A DNA stretch of 16,482 nucleotides, taken from Pseudomonadota bacterium (GTDB lineage Bacteria > Pseudomonadota > Alphaproteobacteria > Sphingomonadales > Sphingomonadaceae). The notes beneath the pieces were generated by a model that worked only from the letters and a program-made list of their open reading frames with translations, ran no database searches and was not told where the DNA came from. Both the position numbers and the translations under genes were made by a program. Location: positions 1 through 16,482 of the forward strand of contig JAFAGN010000122.1 in assembly GCA_023422695.1 (NCBI GenBank), in the 5' to 3' direction. Shown here piece after piece: positions 7,089 through 14,574 of this stretch; positions within the stretch are counted from its first letter, which is position 1; each line of letters opens with the position of its first letter.

Positions 7089-8311
7089 TCGTCCGCGTCG
7101 TCGCTGGTCCGCGTCACCCGCGGCAGGCGGCGCAGCATCGCCACCGCGAGCAGACCGAAGATCGCCGACACGAGGAAGGCTGCACCCGGAAAATGAACTG
7201 GCGCCTTGTCCGCAGTAAAATACGCCATGGTACCGGTCAGCAGGATCGGCGCGGCAAGCTGGCCCAGCCCCATCGCCATCGCCGAAATCCCCTGCACCTC
7301 GCCCTGCGTATCGGCGGTGGCGCGGCGCGACATCAGCGCGTTGAGCGACGGCTGCACCGGCGCCTGCAACGCGATCGGCAGCAACAGCAGGAAGGCGCCC
7401 CAGGTCGAGGTGACAAAGGCGTAGCCGATGTAATTGGCGACCGCGACGAGGATGCCGATCGTCGCCGCGTCGCGCTCGCCAAAGCGCGCCACCATCGGCC
7501 CGACGACAAAGGCCTGCCCCAGCGCGATCATCACCCCGACCGCGGCGAGGCTGGCGCCGATCATCCCGGGCGTCCAGCCGAGCTGCGCGATGCAATAGAA
7601 ACTCCAGGTCATCGGATAGACCAGGCTGGCGATCTGCCACAAGGTCAGCACGCTCGCGACCCCGCCCATCCCGGGCAGGCTGCGCATCGTGTTGAGCGCG
7701 CCGAGCGGATTGGCGCGGCGCCAGTCGAACGCGCGGCGGCGCTCGGGCGGCAGCGTTTCGGGAAAGATGAACAGGCCATAGAGCATGTTGGCGGCGGCGA
7801 GGATCGCGGCGGCGACGAACGGCGCGCGCGGGCCGATCTCGCCCAGAAAGCCGCCGATCGCCGGACCCGCGACAAAGCCGACCCCGAACGCCGCGCCGAC
7901 AAAGCCGAAATTGCGCGCGCGTTCTTGCGGCGCGGTGACATCGGCGATCGCCGCCTGCGCGGCGGCATAGCTGCCGCCGAACACCCCCGACAACGCGCGC
8001 GCGACGAACAGCCAAGGCAGGGTGCCGACGACCGTCAGCAGCGCATAGTCGATGGTCAGCCCGCCCAGCGACAATAGCAGCACCCGCCGCCGCCCGAACC
8101 GGTCCGACAGATTGCCCAGCACCGGCGACGCCAGAAAGGTCGCGATCGCCATCACCAGCCCGATCCAGGCGCCGACCTCGATCGCGTGGGGCAGGTCGAT
8201 GCGCCCGACCTCCATCACCAGCTGCGGCAGCACCGGCATGATGATGCCAAAGCCGACCGCGTCGATGAAAATGGTGGCAACGATGAACGGAATGGTACGC
8301 GCAGCGGTCAC
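7061..8311 (-). CDS. TetA-like (TCR family) MFS efflux transporter
   Basis: Inner-membrane drug:proton antiporter-type carrier, 416 residues, 12 predicted membrane segments. N-terminal FIDAVGFGIIMPVLPQLV, motif A GNLSDRFGRRRVLL between spans 2 and 3, and motif C-like GVGFVAGPAIGGFLG in span 5 resemble the tetracycline-resistance (TetA/TCR) group. Chromosomal homologues in this order are common and are not proof of tetracycline resistance. The start is GTG at 8311 with GGGGAA 4 bases upstream (8316-8321); the longer frame from 8362 adds 17 polar residues not expected before the first span. No TetR-type repressor is adjacent. It is divergent from the transglutaminase gene. Confidence 0.9.
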   Translation of the reverse strand: MTAARTIPFIVATIFIDAVGFGIIMPVLPQLVMEVGRIDLPHAIEVGAWIGLVMAIATFLASPVLGNLSDRFGRRRVLLLSLGGLTIDYALLTVVGTLPWLFVARALSGVFGGSYAAAQAAIADVTAPQERARNFGFVGAAFGVGFVAGPAIGGFLGEIGPRAPFVAAAILAAANMLYGLFIFPETLPPERRRAFDWRRANPLGALNTMRSLPGMGGVASVLTLWQIASLVYPMTWSFYCIAQLGWTPGMIGASLAAVGVMIALGQAFVVGPMVARFGERDAATIGILVAVANYIGYAFVTSTWGAFLLLLPIALQAPVQPSLNALMSRRATADTQGEVQGISAMAMGLGQLAAPILLTGTMAYFTADKAPVHFPGAAFLVSAIFGLLAVAMLRRLPRVTRTSDDADDQMPPSVTA

Positions 8312-8442
8312 AAAATTCCCCGATGAAGAAAGGGTTGGCGGCTCATACCGCGGCCGCGGCAAATCGCGCCAATGCTTTTCAGTTGTGCGGCAGATTTTAT
8401 CGCCCTAGCGGCACCGATCCCGCTTTGGAGCGTTCACAGCCG

Positions 8443-9219
8443 ATGAAACTCGAAATCACCGCCGCGCTCGATTATCATTTGGGCGATCCTGTTGACCTGA
8501 TGCTGCATATCGAAGCCGCGGCGATCCCCGAACAGCGGATCGTGAACGCGGTGCTCGATGTGGGAACATGCGAATATTTCGCGCGGGTTCCGGCGCAGGA
8601 CATGATCGGCGACCGCATCTGGCTGCGCCGCGGCGGCGAGCTGAATGTCCGCTATCGCACAACGGTCGAAATCGTGCGCGATGTCGTCGACTACCGGGCG
8701 CTGGACAAGGTACCGATGCACCGCCTTCCCGGCGAGACGGTCCAGTATCTCAACGAATCGCGCTATTGCCCCGCGAACAAGTTCATCCATTTCGTCCAGG
8801 ACGAGTTTGGCGATGTCGAGGGCGGCGCCAAGATCGGCCGGATGCGCGACTGGATCGAGACGCATTTTACGTATGTGTCCGGGTCGAGCGATGCCGAAAC
8901 CGGCGCGCTTGACAGCTTCGTCGAACGCCAAGGCGTGTGCCGCGACTATGCGCATGTGATGGTCAGCCTGGCGCGCGCGTCGGCGATCCCGGCGCGCATC
9001 GTCAGCGTCTATGCGCTGGGCGTTGAACCGCAGGATTTTCACGCGGTGGCCGAAGTGTTTCTCGGTGGCGCCTGGCATCTGGTCGATGCGACCGGCATGG
9101 CGAAGGCGGGCGAGATGGCCAAGATCGCGGTTGGCCGCGACGCCGCCGACATCAGCTTCCTCACCGCCTATGGCGAGATTGCGATGCTGAACCAGCGGGT
9201 GACCGTGGAAGCCGTTTAA
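8443..9219 (+). CDS. Transglutaminase-like cysteine protease family protein
   Basis: 258-residue cytoplasmic protein (no signal peptide seen) with the transglutaminase-like papain fold. An N-terminal beta domain (about 1-100) precedes the catalytic core. The Cys-His-Asp triad is evident: Cys166 in QGVCRDYAH, His200 in DFHAVAEV, Asp215 in WHLVDATGM. Bacterial members are presumed peptidases or amidases; the substrate is unknown. Start ATG 8443 gives the family N-terminus MKLEI; GGAG lies rather far upstream (about 13 bases). The frame reaches back to 8323 but those 40 residues look non-coding. It is the last chromosomal gene before the mobile element. Confidence 0.9.
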   Translation: MKLEITAALDYHLGDPVDLMLHIEAAAIPEQRIVNAVLDVGTCEYFARVPAQDMIGDRIWLRRGGELNVRYRTTVEIVRDVVDYRALDKVPMHRLPGETVQYLNESRYCPANKFIHFVQDEFGDVEGGAKIGRMRDWIETHFTYVSGSSDAETGALDSFVERQGVCRDYAHVMVSLARASAIPARIVSVYALGVEPQDFHAVAEVFLGGAWHLVDATGMAKAGEMAKIAVGRDAADISFLTAYGEIAMLNQRVTVEAV

Positions 9220-9293
9220 CGGGCTGCCGCCAGGCAAAGCGACACCATCGACCCCGCAGCGCGAGGTCGGTCAAAATTCGGCTGTGGAAAAAC

Positions 9294-9339
9294 TGGAGCG
9301 GGCGAAGGGATTCGAACCCTCGACCCCAACCTTGGCAAG
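9294..9339 (-). pseudogene. 3' fragment of tRNA-Gly(GCC), attachment site (att)
   Basis: Read on the minus strand, the segment runs from the anticodon loop (CTTGCCAAGGTTG, anticodon GCC) through the variable loop and T arm (GAGGGTTCGAATCCCTTC) to the acceptor CGCCCGCTCCA with encoded CCA. Identity with a normal tRNA-Gly stops at 9339/9340: the expected continuation GTTG of the anticodon stem is replaced by AAAT, and no D arm or 5' acceptor strand follows. This is how the displaced 3' end of a tRNA looks after a tyrosine integrase has inserted at the anticodon loop. It is 178 bases from the integrase start. Confidence 0.85.
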
Positions 9340-9351
9340 AAATTACGACAA

Positions 9352-9379
9352 CTACGCCAGAACTTCTTTCTCTACGCCA
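9352..9379 (+). repeat. Paired CTACGCCA direct repeats next to att
   Basis: CTACGCCA occurs at 9352-9359 and 9372-9379, 20 bases apart (about two helical turns), just inside the element and between the att fragment and the integrase. This is where tyrosine integrases have arm-type sites or excisionase sites. The function is inferred from position only. Confidence 0.4.
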
Positions 9380-9402
9380 AGGCACTAAAAAGCAAGCTTT
9401 TG

Positions 9403-9430
9403 TTGACTTCAACCTGCGATATTCTATCCT
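9403..9430 (+). promoter_or_regulatory. Putative integrase promoter
   Basis: TTGACT (9403-9408), 16-base spacer, TATCCT (9425-9430), in the AT-richer stretch between att and the integrase. The match is 5/6 and 4/6 to housekeeping boxes. TATTAC at 9459-9464 and 9470-9475 and its inverse GTAATA at 9498-9503 lie downstream and could bind a regulator. Confidence 0.35.
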
Positions 9431-9517
9431 CGACCTACCCTGCGAAGCGGTGAATTTCTATTACGTCCTTATTACTTTTCGAATCTGCCACCCTCGCGTA
9501 ATATGATGGAGGAACTT

Positions 9518-10786
9518 GTGGCGCTTGCAAAGCTCAATAAGCGGACGGTCGATGCGCTGGCTGCACCAGCGACAGGCCAGGCATTTCTTTGGGATACCGA
9601 GATCAAGGGTTTCGGTGTCCGTGTCGGCGCAACCGGGACGAAAACCTTCGTCATCCAGTATATGAATGAGGAAGGCCGGGTTCGGCGAGTGAAGATCGGG
9701 CGCTTCGGCGTCATGACGGTTGAACAAGCCCGCGAGCTGGCGAAGATTCAGTTGGGCAAGGTCGCCTCTGGCGAAGATCCCGCAGAGGAGTCACGCCGGG
9801 TCCGGAAAGATCTTAATGTCGCCGAGATGTGCGAATGGTATCTCGTCGAAGCGCGGGCCGGCCGCATTCTTGGACGGAAGAACCGCCCGATCAAGAACAC
9901 CTCGCTCAACATGGACGAGAGCCGCATCCGGACGCACATCATCCCGCTGATGGGCAAACGCCTCGTGCGAAAGCTGACGATCGCCGACGTCGAGGCCATG
10001 CAGAATGACATCGCCACCGGTCAGACACGAAAGCCTCCTTCGGGCGGGCGCGGCGGCCGCCCGACCGGCGGCGCCGGCGTTGCCGGGAGGAGCCTCGGCA
10101 CCCTTCAGGCCATTCTCGGCCATGCAAAGCATAAGGGACTGATTGCGGAACATCCCACGAAGGGCGCGAAGAAGCTCGCGACAAAGAAAAAGACCCGGCG
10201 TCTCAGCATCGCCGAGATCGAGCTGCTTGGGCGCGCAATCGGCCGGGCCGAACTGGGTTCCGAGAACCCCGTTGCGCTCGCTATCGTGAGGACGCTCCTT
10301 CTGACCGGCTATCGGCGCGAAGAGGCGCAGGCGCTGCAGCGGCAGTGGGTCAACCCCATGGGCGGTTACGTCGCGTTCCCCGACACGAAGAGCGACGCGC
10401 AATATCGGGCGATCGGCCCCGAGGCGATCAAGATCGTCGTCGCTCAAACCGAAATTGCCGGCTGCCCCTACGTCTTTCCCGCGTCGAATGGCGAAGGCCC
10501 TTTTACCGCCGTCAGCGACTGCCTCGCCCGGCTATGCCGCTCGGCCGGCATCAAGGGTGTAACGCCGCATACGCTGCGCCACACCTTCGGGAGCATGGCT
10601 GGCGAACTCGGCTTCTCCGAGCTCACGATCCGCGCGATGCTCGGCCACGCGTCGCAAAGCGTGACGCAGGACTATGTACATATCGACGAAGCCGTGAAGC
10701 TGGCGGTAAGCCGGACCTCGGACGAGATCGCGAAACATCTCGAGACTGGCGTGCGGAAGGCGGCGCAGATGAAATTCGCCGCCTGA
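9518..10786 (+). CDS. int: Tyrosine recombinase (integrase) of the element
   Basis: Catalyses site-specific integration and excision at the tRNA-Gly site next to it. 422 residues: an N-terminal arm-binding domain of the DUF4102 type (about 5-90, LNKRTVDAL through GFGVRVGATGTKTFVIQY), a core-binding SAM-like domain (about 100-215) with a Gly-rich insert at 174-191 that is common in this subgroup, and a C-terminal catalytic domain. Active-site residues are complete: Arg266 (TGYRREE), probable Lys291, His351 and Arg354 (HTLRHTF), His377 (LGHAS) and the nucleophile Tyr386 (TQDYVH). The GTG start at 9518 has GGAGGA 4 bases upstream (9508-9513), giving MALAKLNKRT; the ATG at 9503 lies before that site. 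The gene reads away from att. Confidence 0.94.
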   Translation: MALAKLNKRTVDALAAPATGQAFLWDTEIKGFGVRVGATGTKTFVIQYMNEEGRVRRVKIGRFGVMTVEQARELAKIQLGKVASGEDPAEESRRVRKDLNVAEMCEWYLVEARAGRILGRKNRPIKNTSLNMDESRIRTHIIPLMGKRLVRKLTIADVEAMQNDIATGQTRKPPSGGRGGRPTGGAGVAGRSLGTLQAILGHAKHKGLIAEHPTKGAKKLATKKKTRRLSIAEIELLGRAIGRAELGSENPVALAIVRTLLLTGYRREEAQALQRQWVNPMGGYVAFPDTKSDAQYRAIGPEAIKIVVAQTEIAGCPYVFPASNGEGPFTAVSDCLARLCRSAGIKGVTPHTLRHTFGSMAGELGFSELTIRAMLGHASQSVTQDYVHIDEAVKLAVSRTSDEIAKHLETGVRKAAQMKFAA

Positions 10787-10939
10787 TCAGGGCGGCGTCG
10801 CGCGCTCGCCCGGCGTTACAGCCGGCAACCGGAGGAAAACGGTCTGGTGGTCATACGTCCGCGTCATGCAGAAAACGATCGCCTCTAGCAGTTCCAGACA
10901 GTTTCCTTTTGGGCAGACATGAGGATGAGCGGATCACGA

Positions 10940-10959
10940 ATTGCGCCCCATTGCGCTCC
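10940..10959 (+). repeat. Tandem 10-base repeat in the integrase/cassette gap
   Basis: ATTGCGCCCC (10940-10949) is followed directly by ATTGCGCTCC (10950-10959), 9 of 10 bases identical and one helical turn apart. It lies in the 279-base gap (10787-11065) before the 235-residue gene, the likely place for that gene's promoter. I see no convincing -35/-10 pair and no terminator in the gap; a 5-base stem at 10810-10825 is too short to count. Confidence 0.4.
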
Positions 10960-11065
10960 GTTTCGCTGTCAGATGCGGGTAGGCGCACGATATTTACAAA
11001 AGCATCTTGCAATACGCACAGATTCGTGACAGAAATCCCTTGTTGCTAAACGGGGACACTGCTCC

Positions 11066-11773
11066 ATGGATATTCGCCGCACCATTCTCGACACCGTTCC
11101 GAAGGAACTGTGGATCGACCTCGAAGACCGTCACCGCGCTGAGGCGTTCAAAGCGCACGATGTCGTGAAGACGAACATCCCGCTGAACGCCAAGCGCAGC
11201 CGCGAGGTCGAAGGTCAGATCCGCTTCCGCCTGCAGGAGCAGGGCTATGAAGAGGTCGTCCAGCTTCATGGCGGCCACCTCGTCGAAGATGGCATCATGC
11301 CCGGCACCGATTTGCGCGTATATCAGCCCTTCGCCCGCTTTCAGGGTCCGAAGGTCGGGGTCATCCTCGGTTTTGCGGCGATGCCCGAACGGCGCAAGAT
11401 GCCCGCGAAGAACATGTCGCGTGCCGCCGGCGTCACGTTGAACTGGCATCTTCAGCCGAGCATGTTCGACGATCCGAAGAGCTTGCGCGCGAATGATATC
11501 TTCGTTCTCTTTCTCACCGCTCGCGACCGCAACAAAGCCGGCATGATTGAGGAAATAGCGGTCGGCGTCATCGGCGCCGACTACAAGGACTTCATCTTTT
11601 ACGAGTCGCTCGAAGACTTCTTGCGCGGCTACGGCGAAGACAGCGATGCTCCGGATGGCCCCGATGGTTCCGACGATCGCGGTGCCGAGGTCAAACTCCG
11701 CAAGACTCGCAAGCTGTTCTTGCCTCCGGAGAATCGTCCGGATAGCGACGCCGAGGACGGCTCGAACGAATAA
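11066..11773 (+). CDS. Hypothetical protein with acidic tail, partner of XRE-ImmA gene
   Basis: I do not recognise this 235-residue protein. It has no signal peptide or membrane span. Residues 1-190 look like a compact alpha/beta domain: a charged helical start, a basic stretch NAKRSREVEG (41-50), a beta-rich centre (DLRVYQPF, KVGVILGF at 96-103), a basic patch PERRKMPAKN (107-116), then NDIFVLFLTARDR (143-155) and IEEIAVGVIGADYKDFIFYE. Residues 190-206 and 225-235 are strongly acidic (Asp/Glu/Ser/Pro), enclosing a basic LRKTRK (211-216). It lies 77 bases before the XRE-ImmA gene on the same strand, which suggests a functional pair: toxin and antitoxin, or regulator and protease. Start ATG 11066 has GGGGA about 10 bases upstream. 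Coding is supported by uninterrupted frame and alphaproteobacterial codon bias. Confidence 0.75.
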   Translation: MDIRRTILDTVPKELWIDLEDRHRAEAFKAHDVVKTNIPLNAKRSREVEGQIRFRLQEQGYEEVVQLHGGHLVEDGIMPGTDLRVYQPFARFQGPKVGVILGFAAMPERRKMPAKNMSRAAGVTLNWHLQPSMFDDPKSLRANDIFVLFLTARDRNKAGMIEEIAVGVIGADYKDFIFYESLEDFLRGYGEDSDAPDGPDGSDDRGAEVKLRKTRKLFLPPENRPDSDAEDGSNE

Positions 11774-11834
11774 GTCGGTCGCACCGACAAACGCTGATTT
11801 TTCTCCGCTTCGCACCCCTCAAAGGGTGCGAAGC
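11774..11834. promoter_or_regulatory. Two hairpins between the cassette genes
   Basis: Hairpin 1 directly follows the stop codon: GTCGGT (11774-11779) pairs with ACCGAC (11783-11788) around a 3-base loop. Hairpin 2 has a perfect 11-base stem, 11807-11817 with 11824-11834, around CTCAAA, and ends 3 bases before the ribosome binding site AAGGA (11838-11842) of the next gene. No T tract follows either stem, so they are not standard terminators. Hairpin 2 could be the operator of the XRE protein or control its translation. Confidence 0.6.
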
Positions 11835-11850
11835 CGCAAGGACTCCGGCC

Positions 11851-13062
11851 ATGAGAATTGGTACTCCAGGGTTCATCCCGGCACGGCTGACCGAGATTCG
11901 TCATGCGCGGCGTATCCCGTCTCGCGCTGCGTTGGCGCGGCGCCTCAATTCGAGCGCCAGCACCGTGTCGCGATGGGAAGATGAGGATTCAGACCAGACC
12001 CCAGACCCGGCCGCGCTTCTTCAGCTCGCCGGCGAGATGCAGGTCCGTCCGGAATATTTCCTGCGCGAAACGTATGAGAGCGACCGACCGACCTTCTTGC
12101 GTTCGCTGTCGAGCACCCTTGTACGCGACCTCGCGTATCAGAAGGCCCAGATGCAGTGGCTGCACGAGGCCAGCTTTATCATCAGCCATTATGTCGACCT
12201 GCCGGAAGTCGACATTCCCGACGTATTGGCGGGTGCCGACTATACCCAGCTTCGCGATGCTGACATCGAACAGATCGCCCTCGACCTTCGCAAGCACTGG
12301 AACCTCGGCGAAGGACCGAGCGGCGACATGGTCACTTTGATGGAGCGCATCGGCATCGTCGTTGCGACGATACCGATGAATACGACCAAGCTTGATGGTC
12401 TTTGCAGTTGGTCCCCTATCGACGGCCGGCCGCATGTACTTCTTGCGACCGACAAGATGTCCTTCCCTCGCAGGCAGATGGACGCAGCTCACGAGCTAGC
12501 GCACGCCATCCTCCATAGAGCGGTGCCAGAAGAGGAGTTCGAGGCTAATCTCCGCGTAATCGAGCGGCAGGCCTTTCGGCTCGGCAGCGCCTTTCTCATG
12601 CCTTCGACAAGCTATCCCCATGAGGTCCGGCGCTGCTCGCTTGCTGTGTTGGCCAGCCTCAAGGAAAGGTGGCGGGTATCGATCAAGGCGCAGATCAAGC
12701 GCCTTTCGGATCTCGACATCATTCCCGAGGACTTGTCGCGGCAGCTTTACAAACTTTACTCGGCAAAAGGCTGGTCAAAAGGCGAACCGCTCGACCAGCA
12801 CTGGCCAGTCCAGCAACCACGAGCGCTGCGTGACAGCCTCAACCTGATCGTCGACAACGGCGTTCGCAGCAAGGCTGACCTGCTGGCGACCGAGTTCACA
12901 ATCTCGGCGACCGATGTCGAACTGCTTTGCGGCCTGTCGCCAGGATGGTTCGATCGCGATGCGGCTGAGGTTGTTACGCTGAAGCTCGCATCGTCCGATC
13001 GTGACGCTTCCCTGCGAGGTGAAGGTCAAGTCATCGCATTTCCGGACCGCCATCACCGCTGA
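11851..13062 (+). CDS. XRE-HTH protein fused to ImmA/IrrE metallopeptidase domain
   Basis: 403-residue protein, probably a DNA-binding regulator and protease in one chain. Residues about 10-65 form an XRE/Cro-type helix-turn-helix (RAALARRLNSSASTVSRWE is the recognition part). The central region carries a zinc protease signature: HELAH (His214, Glu215, His218) and a likely third ligand Glu238 in VIERQAFRLGSAFLMP, as in IrrE, which cleaves DdrO, and ImmA, which cleaves the ImmR repressor of ICEBs1. The C-terminal third (about 290-403) includes a helical segment of no known function. AAGGA (11838-11842) is 8 bases before the ATG. It is co-oriented with the 235-residue gene. Such fusions (XRE-COG2856) occur as the antitoxin-like half of two-gene modules and as element regulators. 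Confidence 0.88.
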   Translation: MRIGTPGFIPARLTEIRHARRIPSRAALARRLNSSASTVSRWEDEDSDQTPDPAALLQLAGEMQVRPEYFLRETYESDRPTFLRSLSSTLVRDLAYQKAQMQWLHEASFIISHYVDLPEVDIPDVLAGADYTQLRDADIEQIALDLRKHWNLGEGPSGDMVTLMERIGIVVATIPMNTTKLDGLCSWSPIDGRPHVLLATDKMSFPRRQMDAAHELAHAILHRAVPEEEFEANLRVIERQAFRLGSAFLMPSTSYPHEVRRCSLAVLASLKERWRVSIKAQIKRLSDLDIIPEDLSRQLYKLYSAKGWSKGEPLDQHWPVQQPRALRDSLNLIVDNGVRSKADLLATEFTISATDVELLCGLSPGWFDRDAAEVVTLKLASSDRDASLRGEGQVIAFPDRHHR

Positions 13063-13138
13063 CGTTGAGAGGCTCAAGATAGCGCGAGAATATCTCCCAC
13101 GGCGATAAGGGCCCAGCTTACAAGAGACTTTCAGCCGC

Positions 13139-13354
13139 CTAATGCCGCGCCCTCGCAAAACCGCGATCGGTCGCGACGAACCGTTCCAGCATCGGCGGTA
13201 TGAGCCGTTCGATCGACAACGGCTCCGACAGGCCATTTTCCTTCGCATGTGCCGCAGCATAGTCGGCGAGATCGCGCGCAAGCTTGCCCGTGAGTTCAAC
13301 AGTAGCCTTGACCGGCTTCTCCTCAACGATCGGCCCAAGTCGCAGCCGACTCAT
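13139..13354 (-). CDS. DUF2274 small protein at the end of the trb operon
   Basis: 71-residue protein beginning MSRLRLGPIVEEKPVKATVEL, the family form of DUF2274, commonly found directly after trbI in conjugative elements of alpha- and gammaproteobacteria. The order strand (VKATVEL), helix (KLARDLADYAAAHAKENG), helix (IERLIPPMLERFV) resembles a ribbon-helix-helix fold, which would make it a DNA-binding protein, but this is inference. Its ATG overlaps the trbI stop by 4 bases (ATGA), so it is translationally coupled. Longer open frames reading into trbI are shadows. After it, 76 bases without a clear terminator separate it from the convergent XRE-ImmA gene. Confidence 0.85.
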   Translation of the reverse strand: MSRLRLGPIVEEKPVKATVELTGKLARDLADYAAAHAKENGLSEPLSIERLIPPMLERFVATDRGFARARH

Positions 13355-14574
13355 CGCCAATCCGCCTGCGGCTCGAGAATGAGGTCGCGGGTGACGATCA
13401 CACGGAGCGCGAAACCCGGTCGGATGGTGAGCGTCGGACGCACCGCCAGTTCGCGCTCGACGATGCGGCGCCCGGCCTGGCTCGTGCTGTCCTGCATCCC
13501 GTAGCGGAGCGCCCGGGCGAGTTCGTCGTCGCCGCCGACGCTGAGCTCGCTCCCGACCCCGAGCAGGGTCGAGACGAGCGCGGCGCGAACCATCCGGCCC
13601 CAATGATTGTTCACCCGATCCTCCAGCCCCGACATGCCTGCGGCGTCGGCGCCGGGCTGCCGTTCGAGGCGGATCGATCGTCCGCCGGGCAAGATGAGGC
13701 GATCCCATGCGAGGAGCACCCGGCTCTGTCCCGCCGCGATCTCGCTGTCATATTCGCCGATCAACCGCGACCCTTGCGGGATGAGCAGGATACGCCCGGT
13801 CGGACTGTCATAGATGTTCTGCGTCACCTGCGCGCTGATCTGGCCCGGCAGGTCCGAGCGTATGCCCGTGATGAGCGCTGCCGGAATGACAGTCCCGGCC
13901 TGGACGACCAGCGCGGAACTCGGGGCGATCAGGCGCTCGCCACTTTCGAGGGGCCTTTTCGAACCCGACGCCAGAAACTGACGCCGCCCCTCATTGGCCG
14001 TGCGAGGCTCCGCCGCCTGTTCGGGTGCGGCCGCCTCGGCGGGCACAATATCTGTTGCTGCGGAACTTGCGGTTCCGCCCCCCAGAAAGAGCCGGCTCGT
14101 CTGGGCGCTCTCGCGCTCCTGCAGTGCCCGCTGCCGCGCCTGTTCGGCGGCCGCCACGCGCGGATCGGGAGGATTGCCCCCTTCCGCGCCGATCGGCGGG
14201 ACGGGGATGGCTTCGCCGCTGCCCTGCGCCGCAACGATCGGCCGGCCGAGGTCGCCGGGGAGCGGCGGACCGAGCTTCGGCACGGCGCCATAATCGGCGG
14301 GCGCTCCGGTGACCGCATCGGGCCTCGCATTGTTGCTCGCTTCATAGAGTTCCTGCCGCTCGGCCGGGGCCGGGGTGCGCAGCGCCCACATGAGCGATGC
14401 CGCGATCGCGATGCCGCCGGCCCCGCCGATAACCGCCAGCGTTTTCCGCGACAGACGCATGACCCGCGGCGTCTCACCCGCCAAGCGGAACGCATCGGGG
14501 CTCGCAGGGGCGATCGGCGCAACCTCGGCCTCGGCGGGCACAGCTTCTGTGCCCGGCTGTTCGGGCGCCGTCAC
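13351..14574 (-). CDS. trbI: Conjugal transfer protein TrbI (VirB10-like)
   Basis: Component of the mating-pair type IV secretion channel that spans from the inner membrane to the outer-membrane core complex. 407 residues: a short cytoplasmic N-terminus, one membrane anchor (about 45-64, LAVIGGAGGIAIAASLMWAL), a Pro/Ala/Gln-rich periplasmic linker (about 67-210), and the C-terminal VirB10/TrbI beta-barrel domain (about 215-400) with AGTVIPAALITGIRSDLPG, PTGRILLIPQGSRLIGEYD and VNNHWGRMVRAALVSTLLG. The length is normal for TrbI. The start is GTG at 14574, overlapping the trbG stop as GTGA. Operon order trbL-trbF-trbG-trbI matches known trb systems. Confidence 0.95.
   Translation of the reverse strand: MTAPEQPGTEAVPAEAEVAPIAPASPDAFRLAGETPRVMRLSRKTLAVIGGAGGIAIAASLMWALRTPAPAERQELYEASNNARPDAVTGAPADYGAVPKLGPPLPGDLGRPIVAAQGSGEAIPVPPIGAEGGNPPDPRVAAAEQARQRALQERESAQTSRLFLGGGTASSAATDIVPAEAAAPEQAAEPRTANEGRRQFLASGSKRPLESGERLIAPSSALVVQAGTVIPAALITGIRSDLPGQISAQVTQNIYDSPTGRILLIPQGSRLIGEYDSEIAAGQSRVLLAWDRLILPGGRSIRLERQPGADAAGMSGLEDRVNNHWGRMVRAALVSTLLGVGSELSVGGDDELARALRYGMQDSTSQAGRRIVERELAVRPTLTIRPGFALRVIVTRDLILEPQADWR

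Noticed and set aside
8348..8359. 12-base perfect palindrome CCGCGGCCGCGG in the MFS/transglutaminase gap
   Set aside because: Such pure C/G palindromes arise easily by chance in DNA of this composition, and nothing else supports an operator.
8323..8442. Upstream extension of the transglutaminase gene
   Set aside because: It contains the intergenic promoter region shared with the divergent MFS gene; the family N-terminus MKLEI begins at 8443.
10810..10825. Small stem CCGGC/GCCGG after the integrase gene
   Set aside because: Only five base pairs and no T tract; not a convincing terminator.
11066..11773. Assignment of the 235-residue gene as the PIN-like DUF4411 toxin often paired with XRE-COG2856 proteins
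   Set aside because: I see none of the spaced acidic residues of a PIN active site, and the length and acidic tails do not fit.
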